From assembly GCA_022820545.1 (NCBI GenBank), contig JAJEFG010000098.1, positions 1-46,386 of the forward strand: a DNA stretch of 46,386 nt. Reading direction: 5' to 3'. The position numbers were made by a program, and so were the translations under genes. Every line of letters starts with the position of its first letter. Positions within the stretch are counted from its first letter, which is position 1. A model generated the notes under the pieces. It was not told the origin of the DNA. It saw nothing but the letters and a program-made list of their open reading frames with translations, and made no database searches. This document shows positions 1 to 7,376 of this stretch, piece after piece. Source of the DNA: Acidobacteriota bacterium. Lineage in GTDB: Bacteria; Acidobacteriota; Vicinamibacteria; Marinacidobacterales; Marinacidobacteraceae.

Positions 1-28
1 CGCACCCCCACCCACCCCCCTCGCCAAA

Positions 29-96
29 CGGCTTGGACCGCCGGTCCCCAGACCGGCACCGCGGCGCTCCGCGCCGCGCGGGGCGTGGCTCCAACC
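29..96 (+). repeat. Two-hairpin intergenic repeat, copy 1
   Basis: Copy of the dispersed repeat that recurs through the window. It starts CGGCTTGGA, carries a first hairpin (GCCGGTCC/AGACCGGC, one mismatch) and a second hairpin GCGGCGC-TCC-GCGCCGC, and ends GGCTCCAACC. It is followed 83 bp later by a second copy, forming a short tandem. Short apparent reading frames across it are translations of the repeat and are not called as genes. Confidence 0.85.
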
Positions 97-111
97 ACTC
101 TCATGGCACAA

Positions 112-179
112 CGGCTTGGAACGCCGGTCTCCAGACCGGCACCGCGGCGCTCCGCGCCGCGCGGGGCGTGGCTCCAACC
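112..179 (+). repeat. Two-hairpin intergenic repeat, copy 2
   Basis: Second tandem copy, 68 bp like copy 1. Both hairpins are perfect: GCCGGTCT-CC-AGACCGGC and GCGGCGC-TCC-GCGCCGC, and the flank GGCGTGGCTCCAACC is identical to copy 1. This and copy 1 account for most of the 267 bp before the first gene; no coding sequence was recognised there. Confidence 0.88.
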
Positions 180-267
180 CTCCGGCAGCAGATTTCTCCG
201 CGAAACCCAGCTGACGCATTGAAGAGCGACAGGATTTGACCCGGCGCTGCTCTACTGTCTCGCCAAC

Positions 268-1059
268 ATGAGAATCGCAACCTGGAACATCGATAGCCTC
301 GAACAGCGCTGGGACGACCTCCTGCGCTGGCTCCGAGAGAATCGGCCGGACATCGTCGGCCTGCAGGAAACCAAGACAAACGACGACGAGTTTCTGGAGA
401 ACTACGCGCCGAAAACCCAAGCCGAGGGATATCACGCCGCCTCCCATGGGCAAGCCGGTCAGTGCGGCGTCGCGGTTCTGAGCAGGCACCCGCTGGAGGT
501 GAAGCCGAAGGGCCTTCCCGGGAAGGAGGACCTCGGCCGCCGGCTGCTGACCGTCCAAACTGCGGGACTGTCGTTCACCACAGTCTATGTGCCGATTGCG
601 AGTGGCAAGGGGCAGTCCGGCGTCGAACGGAAGCTCGGGTGGCTTGACGCGCTCGGCGAGTACCTTCGCGAGCCGGCGCACAAAGACATGCCCGCAGTGC
701 TCTGTGGGGACTTCAACATCGCCCCCGAGCCAGTGGACGGTTGGAGACACTGGCACGGAAAGCGCGAAGACACGTCGAAACCCGGCTTCAGGGACGATGA
801 GCGCTCATGGATCCGGTCGCTCCGGGAGGCAGGCTGGTTCGATCTGGTGCGCGAATGCAATCCGGACGCGAGACTATTCAGTTGGTGGTGGTCGAAAGAG
901 TTCTACCGTCAAGACAAGGGCCTGCGGCTCGACCTCGTGTTCGGAAATCAAACCGTCCGCGATCGTCTTCAGTCGGCACAGATCGTCCACAGCCCCTACG
1001 AAGACAGAGGTAGAACCAAGAAGCCCGACCACGCTCCGGTGATCGTCGACCTGGCCTGA
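268..1059 (+). CDS. xth: Exodeoxyribonuclease III (AP endonuclease family)
   Basis: A 263-residue endonuclease/exonuclease/phosphatase-fold protein, the usual length for exonuclease III. Family enzymes cleave DNA 5' of abasic sites and degrade duplex DNA 3' to 5' in base-excision repair, using Mg2+. Visible motifs are the N-terminal ATWNIDS with Asn7, LQETK with the metal-binding Glu34, GDFNIAPE in the middle, RLDLVFG, and the terminal PDHAPVIVDL carrying the catalytic Asp-His. The ATG at 268 begins exactly at the conserved MRIATWN start. It stands alone, with a repeat cluster upstream and an oppositely oriented toxin-antitoxin pair downstream. The family is clear; preference for abasic sites over other 3' lesions cannot be read from sequence. 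Confidence 0.93.
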   Translation: MRIATWNIDSLEQRWDDLLRWLRENRPDIVGLQETKTNDDEFLENYAPKTQAEGYHAASHGQAGQCGVAVLSRHPLEVKPKGLPGKEDLGRRLLTVQTAGLSFTTVYVPIASGKGQSGVERKLGWLDALGEYLREPAHKDMPAVLCGDFNIAPEPVDGWRHWHGKREDTSKPGFRDDERSWIRSLREAGWFDLVRECNPDARLFSWWWSKEFYRQDKGLRLDLVFGNQTVRDRLQSAQIVHSPYEDRGRTKKPDHAPVIVDLA

Positions 1060-1098
1060 CCGCCGTTAACTTCCGATTCGTTCGTTTGCGCCGCTCCC

Positions 1099-1485
1099 CT
1101 ACCAGAGTCGCTCAACTCCGTAGTCGTCGAAGACACGGTCCTGGCTCACGAACGGCAACTTCTCGACGAGCGACTGGGCGGCCAGTAGCCGGTCGAACGG
1201 ATCCTTGTGTTCCGGATGATCGGATAGTTCGTGGACAGCCAGGGTGTGCTCCAGTTCTACCGGCAACACCTGGAAGTCGTTGGCCACGAGTTCCGAGGTG
1301 ATGCGCTGGCAGAAATCGTCCGCGACCCTGAGGCTTCCGATCCTGGACTTGATCGCCAGTTCCCAGACGCTGACGACGCTCACAAACACGTCCCCATCCA
1401 GCACCGCCTGGTGCGCCGTGGGCGAGAGGCGTTCATAGGGTCCGATCCACCACAGGAACGCGTGGGTGTCCAGCAGGCAGTTCAC
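1099..1485 (-). CDS. VapC-like PIN-domain toxin (module 1)
   Basis: A 128-residue PIN-domain protein, the expected size for a VapC ribonuclease toxin. It opens with LLDTHAFLWW, typical of PIN proteins paired with Phd-type antitoxins. The acidic metal-site residues are visible as Asp6, the Glu of SVWELAIK, the Asp of KDPFDRLLAAQ and a C-terminal acidic segment. Family members cleave specific RNAs when the antitoxin is degraded; the target here is unknown. The GTG start at 1485 overlaps the antitoxin stop by 4 bp (GTGA), so the two are translationally coupled. Transcription comes from the promoter upstream of the antitoxin. Confidence 0.9.
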   Translation of the reverse strand: MNCLLDTHAFLWWIGPYERLSPTAHQAVLDGDVFVSVVSVWELAIKSRIGSLRVADDFCQRITSELVANDFQVLPVELEHTLAVHELSDHPEHKDPFDRLLAAQSLVEKLPFVSQDRVFDDYGVERLW

Positions 1486-1712
1486 GGCTCGAAGTGCTTC
1501 ATGATGTCCGGCGGCAGTGGATCGTCGAAGTCCTCACGGATGGTCAGGAGGTGTCGGGACGTTCCCGGAACCCGTCTCCCCCGCCGGTTCGCGGGGACGA
1601 GGCGGGCCACCGGCTTGCCCGCCTTCGCGATGAGGATTTCCTCGCCGTTCTGGACCCGTGCGATGAGTTTCGAGAACTGCGTCTTGGCAGCGTGGATGTT
1701 GACTTGATCCAT
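1482..1712 (-). CDS. Phd/YefM-family antitoxin (module 1)
   Basis: A 76-residue antitoxin. The N-terminal part (VNIHAAKTQFSKLIARVQNG, then EEILIAKAGKPVARLVP) is the conserved Phd/YefM DNA-binding fold. The remaining tail from about residue 45 would wrap the PIN toxin encoded immediately downstream. Antitoxins of this family neutralise the toxin and repress their own operon, with the toxin as co-repressor. This fits the palindrome found between the -35 and -10 boxes about 60 bp upstream. The start is ATG at 1712. Confidence 0.9.
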   Translation of the reverse strand: MDQVNIHAAKTQFSKLIARVQNGEEILIAKAGKPVARLVPANRRGRRVPGTSRHLLTIREDFDDPLPPDIMKHFEP

Positions 1713-1763
1713 CGGTGGACTCCAGTGATGCCGGGTGAGTCAGCTACCCGGACCGCTCCGCAC

Positions 1764-1792
1764 ATTGTGGCCTTAGTCGCGGACTAAGTCAA
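1764..1792 (-). promoter_or_regulatory. Promoter with embedded operator for toxin-antitoxin module 1
   Basis: Read on the minus strand there is a -35 box TTGACT (1792-1787), a 17-nt spacer and a -10-like box CACAAT (1769-1764). The antitoxin ATG lies about 50 nt downstream. A perfect palindrome, CTTAGTC-GCG-GACTAAG (1788-1772), fills the spacer and overlaps the -35 edge. This is where an autorepressing Phd antitoxin would block RNA polymerase. The -35 is strong and the -10 moderate (4 of 6). Binding by the antitoxin is inferred. Confidence 0.62.
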
Positions 1793-1859
1793 TCAAGTCC
1801 ACCTTAGGTCGGGAGCGTCCTCGTGCGGCCTTGCCGGACGGAGAAGCTCCTCGCTCGGG

Positions 1860-1888
1860 TTGACGGGAATGGGGCGGATTGCTAGCGT
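1860..1888 (+). promoter_or_regulatory. Candidate promoter of the tRNA-Val gene
   Basis: A near-consensus -35 box TTGACG (1860-1865) is followed after 17 nt by TAGCGT (1883-1888), a weak -10 match. The tRNA begins about 60 nt downstream. The call rests mainly on the -35 box and position. Confidence 0.3.
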
Positions 1889-1948
1889 CCCTGCCTTCCG
1901 TCGCCGGAACGCATCCTCGGTTTGGAGGCGCCGGCGGCACCCGGGAAC

Positions 1949-2023
1949 GGGCGATTAACTCAGCGGGAGAGTGCTACCTTCACACGGTAGAAGTCGCAGG
2001 TTCAAATCCTGCATCGCCCACCA
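1949..2023 (+). tRNA. tRNA-Val, anticodon CAC
   Basis: A complete cloverleaf can be folded by eye. The acceptor stem pairs GGGCGAT (1949-1955) with ATCGCCC (2013-2019). The anticodon stem is CTACC/GGTAG (1974-1978/1986-1990) around the loop TTCACAC, giving anticodon CAC for Val GTG codons. The T arm is GCAGG-TTCAAAT-CCTGC. Discriminator A at 2020 is followed by a genomically encoded CCA (2021-2023). GTG is a favoured Val codon in this GC-rich window. Confidence 0.95.
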
Positions 2024-2107
2024 CCGGCGGGGGTCGACGCGTTTGGGCGGCATCCGCCCCGCCGAAGACCTGTTGCTGCTGCCGCTCGCGCCTTCCGCTT
2101 GGCGGCT

Positions 2108-2288
2108 CGACGCCGCTCCGCCCGCCGGTGGCGGGCTGTGCCGGCTGAAGCCGGCGTTCCAAGCCGTAGGCGCCACCGTCGCTCTTGACCTCCACGCCGA
2201 GACTGGAGCCATCTCGTCCGTGTGGGGTTTGCGACGGGCGCGGCGCGGCGCGCCGCGGTGCCGGTCTGGAGACCGGCGTTCCAAGCCG
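2108..2288 (-). repeat. Tandem pair of two-hairpin repeats, diverged
   Basis: Two units in the opposite orientation to copies 1 and 2. The first (about 2108-2166) uses the alternative stems CCCGCC/GGCGGG and GCCGGCT-GA-AGCCGGC. The second (about 2224-2288) uses the GGTCTGGAGACC type. Both end CCGGCGTTCCAAGCCG. The linker between them resembles the linker of the 120-bp tandem array at the right edge of the window (shared GCCGAG and GTGGGGTT blocks). This region and GC-rich sequence without a recognisable gene fill the space between the tRNA and the arginase gene. Confidence 0.75.
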
Positions 2289-2319
2289 TACGTGCCGTGG
2301 CCCGCAGTAGGATGCGTCC

Positions 2320-3288
2320 ATGGAGAAGAAAACGATCAGTCTGATAGGTGTGCCGCTGGATTTGGGCGCCGGGTGCCGGGGGGTGGACATGGGGCCCTCC
2401 GCCATCCGCCGCGCGGGCATCGCGTCGCGGCTGGAGCGGCTCGGAGCCGTGGTGGAAGATGCCGGGAACGTCGAGGCGCCCCTCGCCGAGACGCTGTCCG
2501 GGCCGGGCGAGCCGAACGCCCGCTATCTCGAGGAGGTCGTCCGTGTCCTCGAGCACCTGGCGCGCGAGGTGCGCCGTCATCGCGAGGCGGGCCGGCTCCC
2601 GGTGGTGCTCGGCGGCGATCACTCCATCGCGCTCGGCACGGTTTCCGGCATGACCGGATGCGCGCATCGCGGGGGCGGCTACCCACTCGAGCAACGTCTC
2701 GGGCTCCTGTGGGTGGATGCCCACACGGATGCGAACACCCCGGAGACCACCCCCACCGGCAACCTGCACGGGATGCCGGTGGCCGCAATGTTCGGCCGGG
2801 GTTCCGAAGCGCTTACCCGGGTGGGAGGTTTCGCCGCGGGGGCCAGGAGGCTGGAACCCCGAAACGCCGCCCTGATCGGGGTCCGGAGCGTCGATCCGGC
2901 CGAGGCCGGGGTGGTGGAGGACCTTGGGATACGGGTGTATACGATGGAAGAGGTGGATCGCCGGGGCTTCGCGACCGTCGTGGACGAGGCGGTCGCCCGC
3001 GTGCTCGACGGGACCGACGGGATGCACCTCAGCCTCGACATGGACGGACTCGATCCGGAGATCGCTCCCGGGGTGGGGACTCCCGTACGGGGTGGACTCA
3101 GCTACCGCGAGGCGCACACCCTGATGGAGGCGGTGGCGGAAAGCGGCGGACTCCGGTCGCTCGAGGTGGCGGAGGTGAATCCGATCCGCGACATCCGCAA
3201 CCAGACCGCCGAACTCGCGGTCGAGCTGGTGGCGTCGGCGCTCGGCAAGCGGACGCTGCCGGGGATCGGCGGATCCGGCGACCGTTAG
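2320..3288 (+). CDS. rocF: Arginase
   Basis: A 322-residue ureohydrolase that hydrolyses arginine to ornithine and urea with a binuclear manganese centre in the cytoplasm. All metal ligands are visible: His101 in GGDHS, Asp133/His135/Asp137 in WVDAHTDANTP, and Asp240/Asp242 in SLDMDGLDP. The segments NTPETTPTGNLHGMP and GTPVRGGLSYREAH match the arginase pattern rather than agmatinase or formiminoglutamase. The length is normal for bacterial arginases. The ATG at 2320 begins just before the conserved first strand (ISLIGVPLDLGAG). The alpha/beta hydrolase gene starts 7 bp after the stop, so the two are probably co-transcribed, although no metabolic link is evident. A diverged repeat pair lies directly upstream. 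Confidence 0.95.
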   Translation: MEKKTISLIGVPLDLGAGCRGVDMGPSAIRRAGIASRLERLGAVVEDAGNVEAPLAETLSGPGEPNARYLEEVVRVLEHLAREVRRHREAGRLPVVLGGDHSIALGTVSGMTGCAHRGGGYPLEQRLGLLWVDAHTDANTPETTPTGNLHGMPVAAMFGRGSEALTRVGGFAAGARRLEPRNAALIGVRSVDPAEAGVVEDLGIRVYTMEEVDRRGFATVVDEAVARVLDGTDGMHLSLDMDGLDPEIAPGVGTPVRGGLSYREAHTLMEAVAESGGLRSLEVAEVNPIRDIRNQTAELAVELVASALGKRTLPGIGGSGDR

Positions 3289-3295
3289 GCCCCCA

Positions 3296-4009
3296 GTGAT
3301 CCTTCGCTTGCCGGACGGCGGTTCGGGGACGGTCAGCGCTGCCCTTCACGATCCGGCGAATGCCGCCGGCGCCGCCCCGCTCCTCGCGCTCACCCACGGC
3401 GCCGGCGGAAACCGGGACACGCCGGGACTCGTCTCGCTCGCCGAGTCCCTGGCGGAACGAGACGTCCGGACGCTCCGCTTCAACCTGCCGGCCGCGGAAG
3501 CCGGCCGGAGACGCCCCGACCGGGCGGACCGTGCGACCACCTGCGTCGCCGCGGTGGTGGACTGGGCGGCGCGGGAGTTCGGGGGCCCCCTCTTCCTCGG
3601 CGGGCGCTCCTTCGGCGGAAGGATGGCGTCCCTCCTGGTTGCGGATGAGAGCGCGGCAACGCGCCGCCTGCTGGCGGGGCTGGTGCTCCTCGCCTATCCG
3701 CTGAAACCGCCGGGCAAGGCCGAGGTCCCTCCCGAGCGGATGGAGCACTTCCCGCGGATCGGCGTCCCCACCCTCTTCGTGAGCGGTGACCGGGATCCCT
3801 TCGCGCCGCCGGCCCTGCTGAATCCGGTGGTCGCCGCCGCGCGCGCCGAGGTGTGCTGGATCGCAGGCGGCGACCACGGGTTCCGGGTGCCGAAAGCGGT
3901 ACTCACGAACACCGGCCGCACCGCGGCCCACGTTCGTGACGAGATCGCCGGAGCGGTGGCGGCCTTTGTCGCCGCCACCGCCGCTCGTGGCCCGACCGGG
4001 GTCGGGTAG
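3296..4009 (+). CDS. Alpha/beta hydrolase (dienelactone hydrolase-like)
   Basis: A 237-residue compact alpha/beta hydrolase of the kind often annotated as alpha/beta family hydrolase or KANL3/Tex30-like. Visible elements are the oxyanion region LTHGAGGNRDTP, the nucleophile elbow GGRSFGGRM, the acid residue in FVSGDRDPFAPP and the His in GGDHGFRVP, so the catalytic triad is complete. There is no signal peptide, so it is cytoplasmic. The start is GTG at 3296, 7 bp after the arginase stop. The gene converges on the porin gene with a 13-bp gap. The substrate is unknown. Confidence 0.85.
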   Translation: MILRLPDGGSGTVSAALHDPANAAGAAPLLALTHGAGGNRDTPGLVSLAESLAERDVRTLRFNLPAAEAGRRRPDRADRATTCVAAVVDWAAREFGGPLFLGGRSFGGRMASLLVADESAATRRLLAGLVLLAYPLKPPGKAEVPPERMEHFPRIGVPTLFVSGDRDPFAPPALLNPVVAAARAEVCWIAGGDHGFRVPKAVLTNTGRTAAHVRDEIAGAVAAFVAATAARGPTGVG

Positions 4010-4022
4010 AGCGCCTTGGTCC

Positions 4023-5390
4023 TTACTTCGGCCCGAAGACCCAGGACATCCCGATCGTGAAGGTGTTCTGGCTCTTCGAGAGTCCCTCCGCGCAGCCGGA
4101 GCAACTGAAGAAGTCGGCGTCCGACCAGTCCCGCCGGTACTCGAGCCGGGCCAGGAAGCGGGGGTCGTCCACGACCGGCTGGAACTCGAGCGTCACGGTG
4201 TTCTCCATGAGCATCTGCTCGAGTCCGGTGGAGCGCGCCTCGCGGTCGTTCATGAACTCGTAGCGCTCGGCGATCCGCACCCGGTCGTTCACATGGAAGC
4301 GGAGGTACCCGCCGAGTCCCCAGGAGGTCGCGCTCGTCCCCATCTCGTCCGTCGCGGAGATGTAGTCCATGTTCACCATCGCCTCCACCCGGTCGGTGAG
4401 TCCGACGTAGGCGTTCCAGCTCAGGTCCCGGAGCCAGCCGTCGTTCGTGCCGGCGTTCTCGGGACCGTTGATCCAGGTGAGCGTGGTGTTGAGCCGGTCG
4501 CTGGGAGCGAGCGAACCCTGGAGGCCGTAGGACTTTCCGGTGTTCTGGTCCCAGGCGTTGTCGAAGCCGTTCACCAGCATGAAGGTTCCGGTGAAGGTGT
4601 CGGTGAGCGGCACGCCCAGCCGCGCTCCGACGTGCGAGAAGGGCTCGTTCCAGGCCCACAGGATCCCGCGGGTGTAGTTCCAGTTCAGATGCGATTCGGC
4701 GACCTCCAGTCCGGCGATCGTCCCGAAGGCGCCCATGTCGAACTGGGCGCCGCCCGCGAACCGGTAGTAGCCGTAGGCCTGCTGGACGTACAACAGGTCG
4801 GCCAGCGGGCCCGGCTCGAGTCCCTCGCGGAAGAGCCGCGCCCCGGAACCGAACCAGATGTCGGACCGGAAACCGAAGGGGCCGTCGCCTGCCGTCTCGA
4901 TCTCCAGCTTCAACTGGTTCAGGCCGAACCCCCGGGCGTTCGGGTTGGTGTAGTACAGCGTGTTGTAACCGTCGGCGGGGTCGTTCGTGTTGTGGGTGAA
5001 GTAGGTATCCACCAGGCCGGTGACGGAAAGCGGCTGCCCGCCGCTACTGGCGACGCCCTCGGGCATCGCCGCGCCGGCGTCCTGTGTCGGCGGAGCGGGC
5101 AGGCCGGAGCCTCCAGACGCGCCGGCATCGGCGGCCGCGAGCGCCAGGCTGGGCTCCACGGTTGCCGGTGGCGCTTCGGCGTCGCGGGAGGCTACGAGGG
5201 TCGCCAGCAGGACCTCGAGGTCCTCGATCCGCTCACGCAGCGAATCCAGCTCGCTGCGGATCTCGGCCTCCAGCTCCACGGTGGGCGCCGCGCCAGGCGG
5301 CAGCGACTCGCCGGCCGCCAAGGCCGTCGGCGCCGCGAGTCCGCAGGCAAGGATCGCGACGAATGCCGCGCGCGCAAATCGCGTCTTCAT
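4023..5390 (-). CDS. Outer-membrane beta-barrel porin (OmpL/BBP2-like)
   Basis: A 455-residue secreted protein. Residues 1-26 form a clear signal peptide (MKTRFARAAF then a hydrophobic stretch ending ALAA). A short coiled coil of charged heptads follows (about residues 35-66, EIRSELDSLRERIEDLEVLL), then a low-complexity Ala/Pro linker, then alternating aromatic/hydrophobic strands to the terminal aromatic-rich strand ending SWVFGPK, as expected for a barrel. Asn/Asp-rich turns (THNTNDPADGYN, GFDNAWDQNTGKS) resemble putative beta-barrel porin-2 proteins. The open frame extends upstream to 5543, but ATG 5390 is preferred: it begins the signal peptide and is preceded by a strong GGAGG ribosome site. 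A role in passive uptake is inferred from the family only. Confidence 0.85.
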   Translation of the reverse strand: MKTRFARAAFVAILACGLAAPTALAAGESLPPGAAPTVELEAEIRSELDSLRERIEDLEVLLATLVASRDAEAPPATVEPSLALAAADAGASGGSGLPAPPTQDAGAAMPEGVASSGGQPLSVTGLVDTYFTHNTNDPADGYNTLYYTNPNARGFGLNQLKLEIETAGDGPFGFRSDIWFGSGARLFREGLEPGPLADLLYVQQAYGYYRFAGGAQFDMGAFGTIAGLEVAESHLNWNYTRGILWAWNEPFSHVGARLGVPLTDTFTGTFMLVNGFDNAWDQNTGKSYGLQGSLAPSDRLNTTLTWINGPENAGTNDGWLRDLSWNAYVGLTDRVEAMVNMDYISATDEMGTSATSWGLGGYLRFHVNDRVRIAERYEFMNDREARSTGLEQMLMENTVTLEFQPVVDDPRFLARLEYRRDWSDADFFSCSGCAEGLSKSQNTFTIGMSWVFGPK

Positions 5391-5463
5391 GATGTTTCCT
5401 CCGCCCATCCCGGGCTGTACAAGCGAAAACTGAGCTGCCCCATCCCCCCACGGGCACGCCCGG

Positions 5464-6444
5464 TCAGTCCGGGCCTGCGGCGTTTTCGAGGGCGTAGCGG
5501 GCCACGTCCTCGTGGGTGGCGTACCAGACGTCGCCGGCGGCATTGATGTGCTCGATCAGCCGCTCCAGCATGGCGATGCGGGAACGGTGGCCGATGACGT
5601 GGGGATGCATGGTGAGCAGGAACATGCCGCCCTCGGCGTGCGCCATGTCGAATTCGGCCTTCCAGATGGACAGCACGTCGTCGGGCGTGCTGTGCGGACG
5701 CAGCGCCGAATACCGGCTGAAACCGAAATAGGGGGCGTCGTCCAGAATCCACTCCACCGGCAGTTCCACGACGCCGGTGGGCTCGCCGTTCGCCACGATC
5801 TCGTAGGGCCAGTCGTCCGCCATCAGGCTGGAGTCGTAGAGGAAGCCGAGGTCGCGGACGATCTGCAGCGTGTTCGGGCTGTAGTCCCACGACGGCGTGC
5901 GCAGTCCGACCGGACGCGTTCCCGTCAGTTCGGTGAGGGTGTCGACCGCGCGCTCGATGAGTTCCCGTTCCACATCGCCGGGAATGAGGGAGTTGCGTTC
6001 GTGGATCCAGCCGTGGACGCCGATCTCGTGTCCGTCGGCGACGATTTCGGCCACGTCCTCCTGGTAGATGAGCGCGCTGACCGCGGGGATGAAGAACGAA
6101 GCGGGGATCCCGTGCCTCCGCAGCAGGTCCAGGACCCGTGGCAGCCCGGCCTTGGACCCGTACTGCCCCCGGGAGAGAACGGACGCCGAGGTGTTGTTGT
6201 CCCGGAGCGACACCGTTTCGTTGTCGAAGTCGAAGGACAGGGCGACGGCGACCCGGGTCCCGCCCGGCCACTCGGCGGGCGCCAGGCGGCGCCCGGCGCG
6301 GACCGCCTCGATCGGGGCCCGCCACTCCGCTTCGGTCCACTCCCAGGGCCGGACCTCGGGTTCCTCGACAGGCGCCCCGGTGTTGCAGGCGCCGAGCGAC
6401 ACCGATACGGCGAGCAGGACCCAGGGCAGCGCCGAACCACGCAT
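5464..6444 (-). CDS. Lipoprotein polysaccharide deacetylase (PuuE/HP0310-like)
   Basis: A 326-residue NodB-type carbohydrate esterase family 4 protein. The N-terminus is a lipoprotein signal with lipobox SLGAC, so it is probably membrane anchored and faces the periplasm. The NodB motifs are visible: SFDFDNE for the metal/catalytic Asp pair, HEIGVHGWIHERN for the His ligands, LRTPSWDYSPNT, and the C-terminal MHPHVIGH. The HGW.HE form and extended length match the subgroup containing allantoinase PuuE and HP0310-type deacetylases rather than classical chitooligosaccharide deacetylases. The start at ATG 6444 is chosen because it begins the lipoprotein signal; upstream frame to 6543 overlaps the divergent DUF177 gene. 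Its substrate (peptidoglycan, other N-acyl sugar or amide) is not decided by sequence. Confidence 0.85.
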   Translation of the reverse strand: MRGSALPWVLLAVSVSLGACNTGAPVEEPEVRPWEWTEAEWRAPIEAVRAGRRLAPAEWPGGTRVAVALSFDFDNETVSLRDNNTSASVLSRGQYGSKAGLPRVLDLLRRHGIPASFFIPAVSALIYQEDVAEIVADGHEIGVHGWIHERNSLIPGDVERELIERAVDTLTELTGTRPVGLRTPSWDYSPNTLQIVRDLGFLYDSSLMADDWPYEIVANGEPTGVVELPVEWILDDAPYFGFSRYSALRPHSTPDDVLSIWKAEFDMAHAEGGMFLLTMHPHVIGHRSRIAMLERLIEHINAAGDVWYATHEDVARYALENAAGPD

Positions 6445-6527
6445 GGCCCGCGATTTTACGCGGTACGGCGCGTCCGTGCCGCCCTCCGGCGCATCCCGGC
6501 GGGGACCTGCCCAAACGGTAGAATGCG

Positions 6528-7118
6528 GTGCCCTTGTCCGCACCTCACGATCCCTCCGCCCTCAGCGTCAACCTGGCCGCGGTGCCTTCGCACGGCGCCC
6601 GCGTCGCCGTTTCCGCCGCGGGGGAGGTCTTCGGATTCCCGGAAGCGGAGTTCGAGATCGTGGGCGGGCTCCGGTTGCACGGCCGCCTCGATCGGCTGGA
6701 GCGCGACGGCTTCCGGCTGCGGGCGCGCCTCGGAGGAGAGTTGCGGCTCGAATGCGTCCGCTGCCTCGGTCCCGTTCCGCTTGCCGTGGACGAAGAGCTC
6801 GATCTCGTGTACCTGCCGCGGGTCGCCGAGTCGGCTGCTCTCGGAGGCGGTGAGCGTGCCCTCGAGGCCTCCGACATGAACGTGTCCTTCTACGACGAGG
6901 ATCGCCTCGAGCTGGCGGCGACGGTGTGGGAGCAGCTTCACCTGGCCCTGCCGGTGAAACCGCTGTGTTCCTCCGGCTGTCTGGGCCTTTGCAGTTCCTG
7001 CGGCGCCGACCGCAACCGCCACCCCCGGTGCGGCTGTGACGAGAATACCGGCCGTTCCGAACGGAGCGGGCTCGGCGCCCTCCGCGACCTGGCGGGCTTC
7101 ACGCAGACCCCGGGATAA
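6528..7118 (+). CDS. DUF177/YceD-family protein
   Basis: A 196-residue YceD/DUF177 protein, encoded directly upstream of rpmF as in many bacteria. The family is linked to rRNA/ribosome biogenesis and co-expressed with ribosomal protein L32. The typical pattern CVRCLGPVPLAVDEELDLVYLP occurs near residue 80, and a Cys-rich C-terminus (CSSGCLGLCSSCG, then CGC) looks like a zinc site. The start is GTG 6528; TTG 6534 in the same frame is also possible. The gene heads the long fatty-acid/translation run and is divergent from the deacetylase lipoprotein with about 80 bp between them. Confidence 0.85.
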   Translation: MPLSAPHDPSALSVNLAAVPSHGARVAVSAAGEVFGFPEAEFEIVGGLRLHGRLDRLERDGFRLRARLGGELRLECVRCLGPVPLAVDEELDLVYLPRVAESAALGGGERALEASDMNVSFYDEDRLELAATVWEQLHLALPVKPLCSSGCLGLCSSCGADRNRHPRCGCDENTGRSERSGLGALRDLAGFTQTPG

Positions 7119-7193
7119 ACGCGGACAGCGACCCACGCCGGCGGGTGGCCGGCCGACAACACCATTCCCCAGTGAACCGACAGGAGAACCGAA

Positions 7194-7376
7194 ATGCCAC
7201 AACCCAAGAGGCGGCACTCCCGCGGACGCCGGAACAACCGGCGTTCGCACGACAGCCTGAAGCCGCCGGGCCTCTCGATCTGCACCGAATGCAACCGCCA
7301 CATCCGGCCCCACGTGGTCTGCCCGCACTGCGGCCACTACAAGGGCAAGAAAGTCATTGACGTAGACAACGCGTGA
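7194..7376 (+). CDS. rpmF: 50S ribosomal protein L32
   Basis: A 60-residue L32 beginning MPQPKRRHSRGRRNNRRSH, the conserved basic start, followed by a zinc-binding form with two CxxC pairs (CTECNRH and CPHCGHYKG). L32 lies near the peptidyl-transferase end of the large subunit. The presence of all four Cys marks the zinc-dependent C+ paralogue. A clear AGGAG precedes the ATG. Its stop overlaps the fabD GTG start by 4 bp. The usual plsX and fabH genes between rpmF and fabD are absent here. Confidence 0.97.
   Translation: MPQPKRRHSRGRRNNRRSHDSLKPPGLSICTECNRHIRPHVVCPHCGHYKGKKVIDVDNA

Noticed and set aside
29..239. Short frames reading RRSPDRHRGAPRRA at several sites
   Set aside because: The same peptide appears wherever the dispersed repeat occurs in that orientation. 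It is a translation of the repeat, with no ribosome site.
1949..2288. Integrated element using the tRNA-Val gene as attachment site
   Set aside because: No integrase gene or repeated tRNA 3' end was seen in the window; the repeats after the tRNA belong to the dispersed family.
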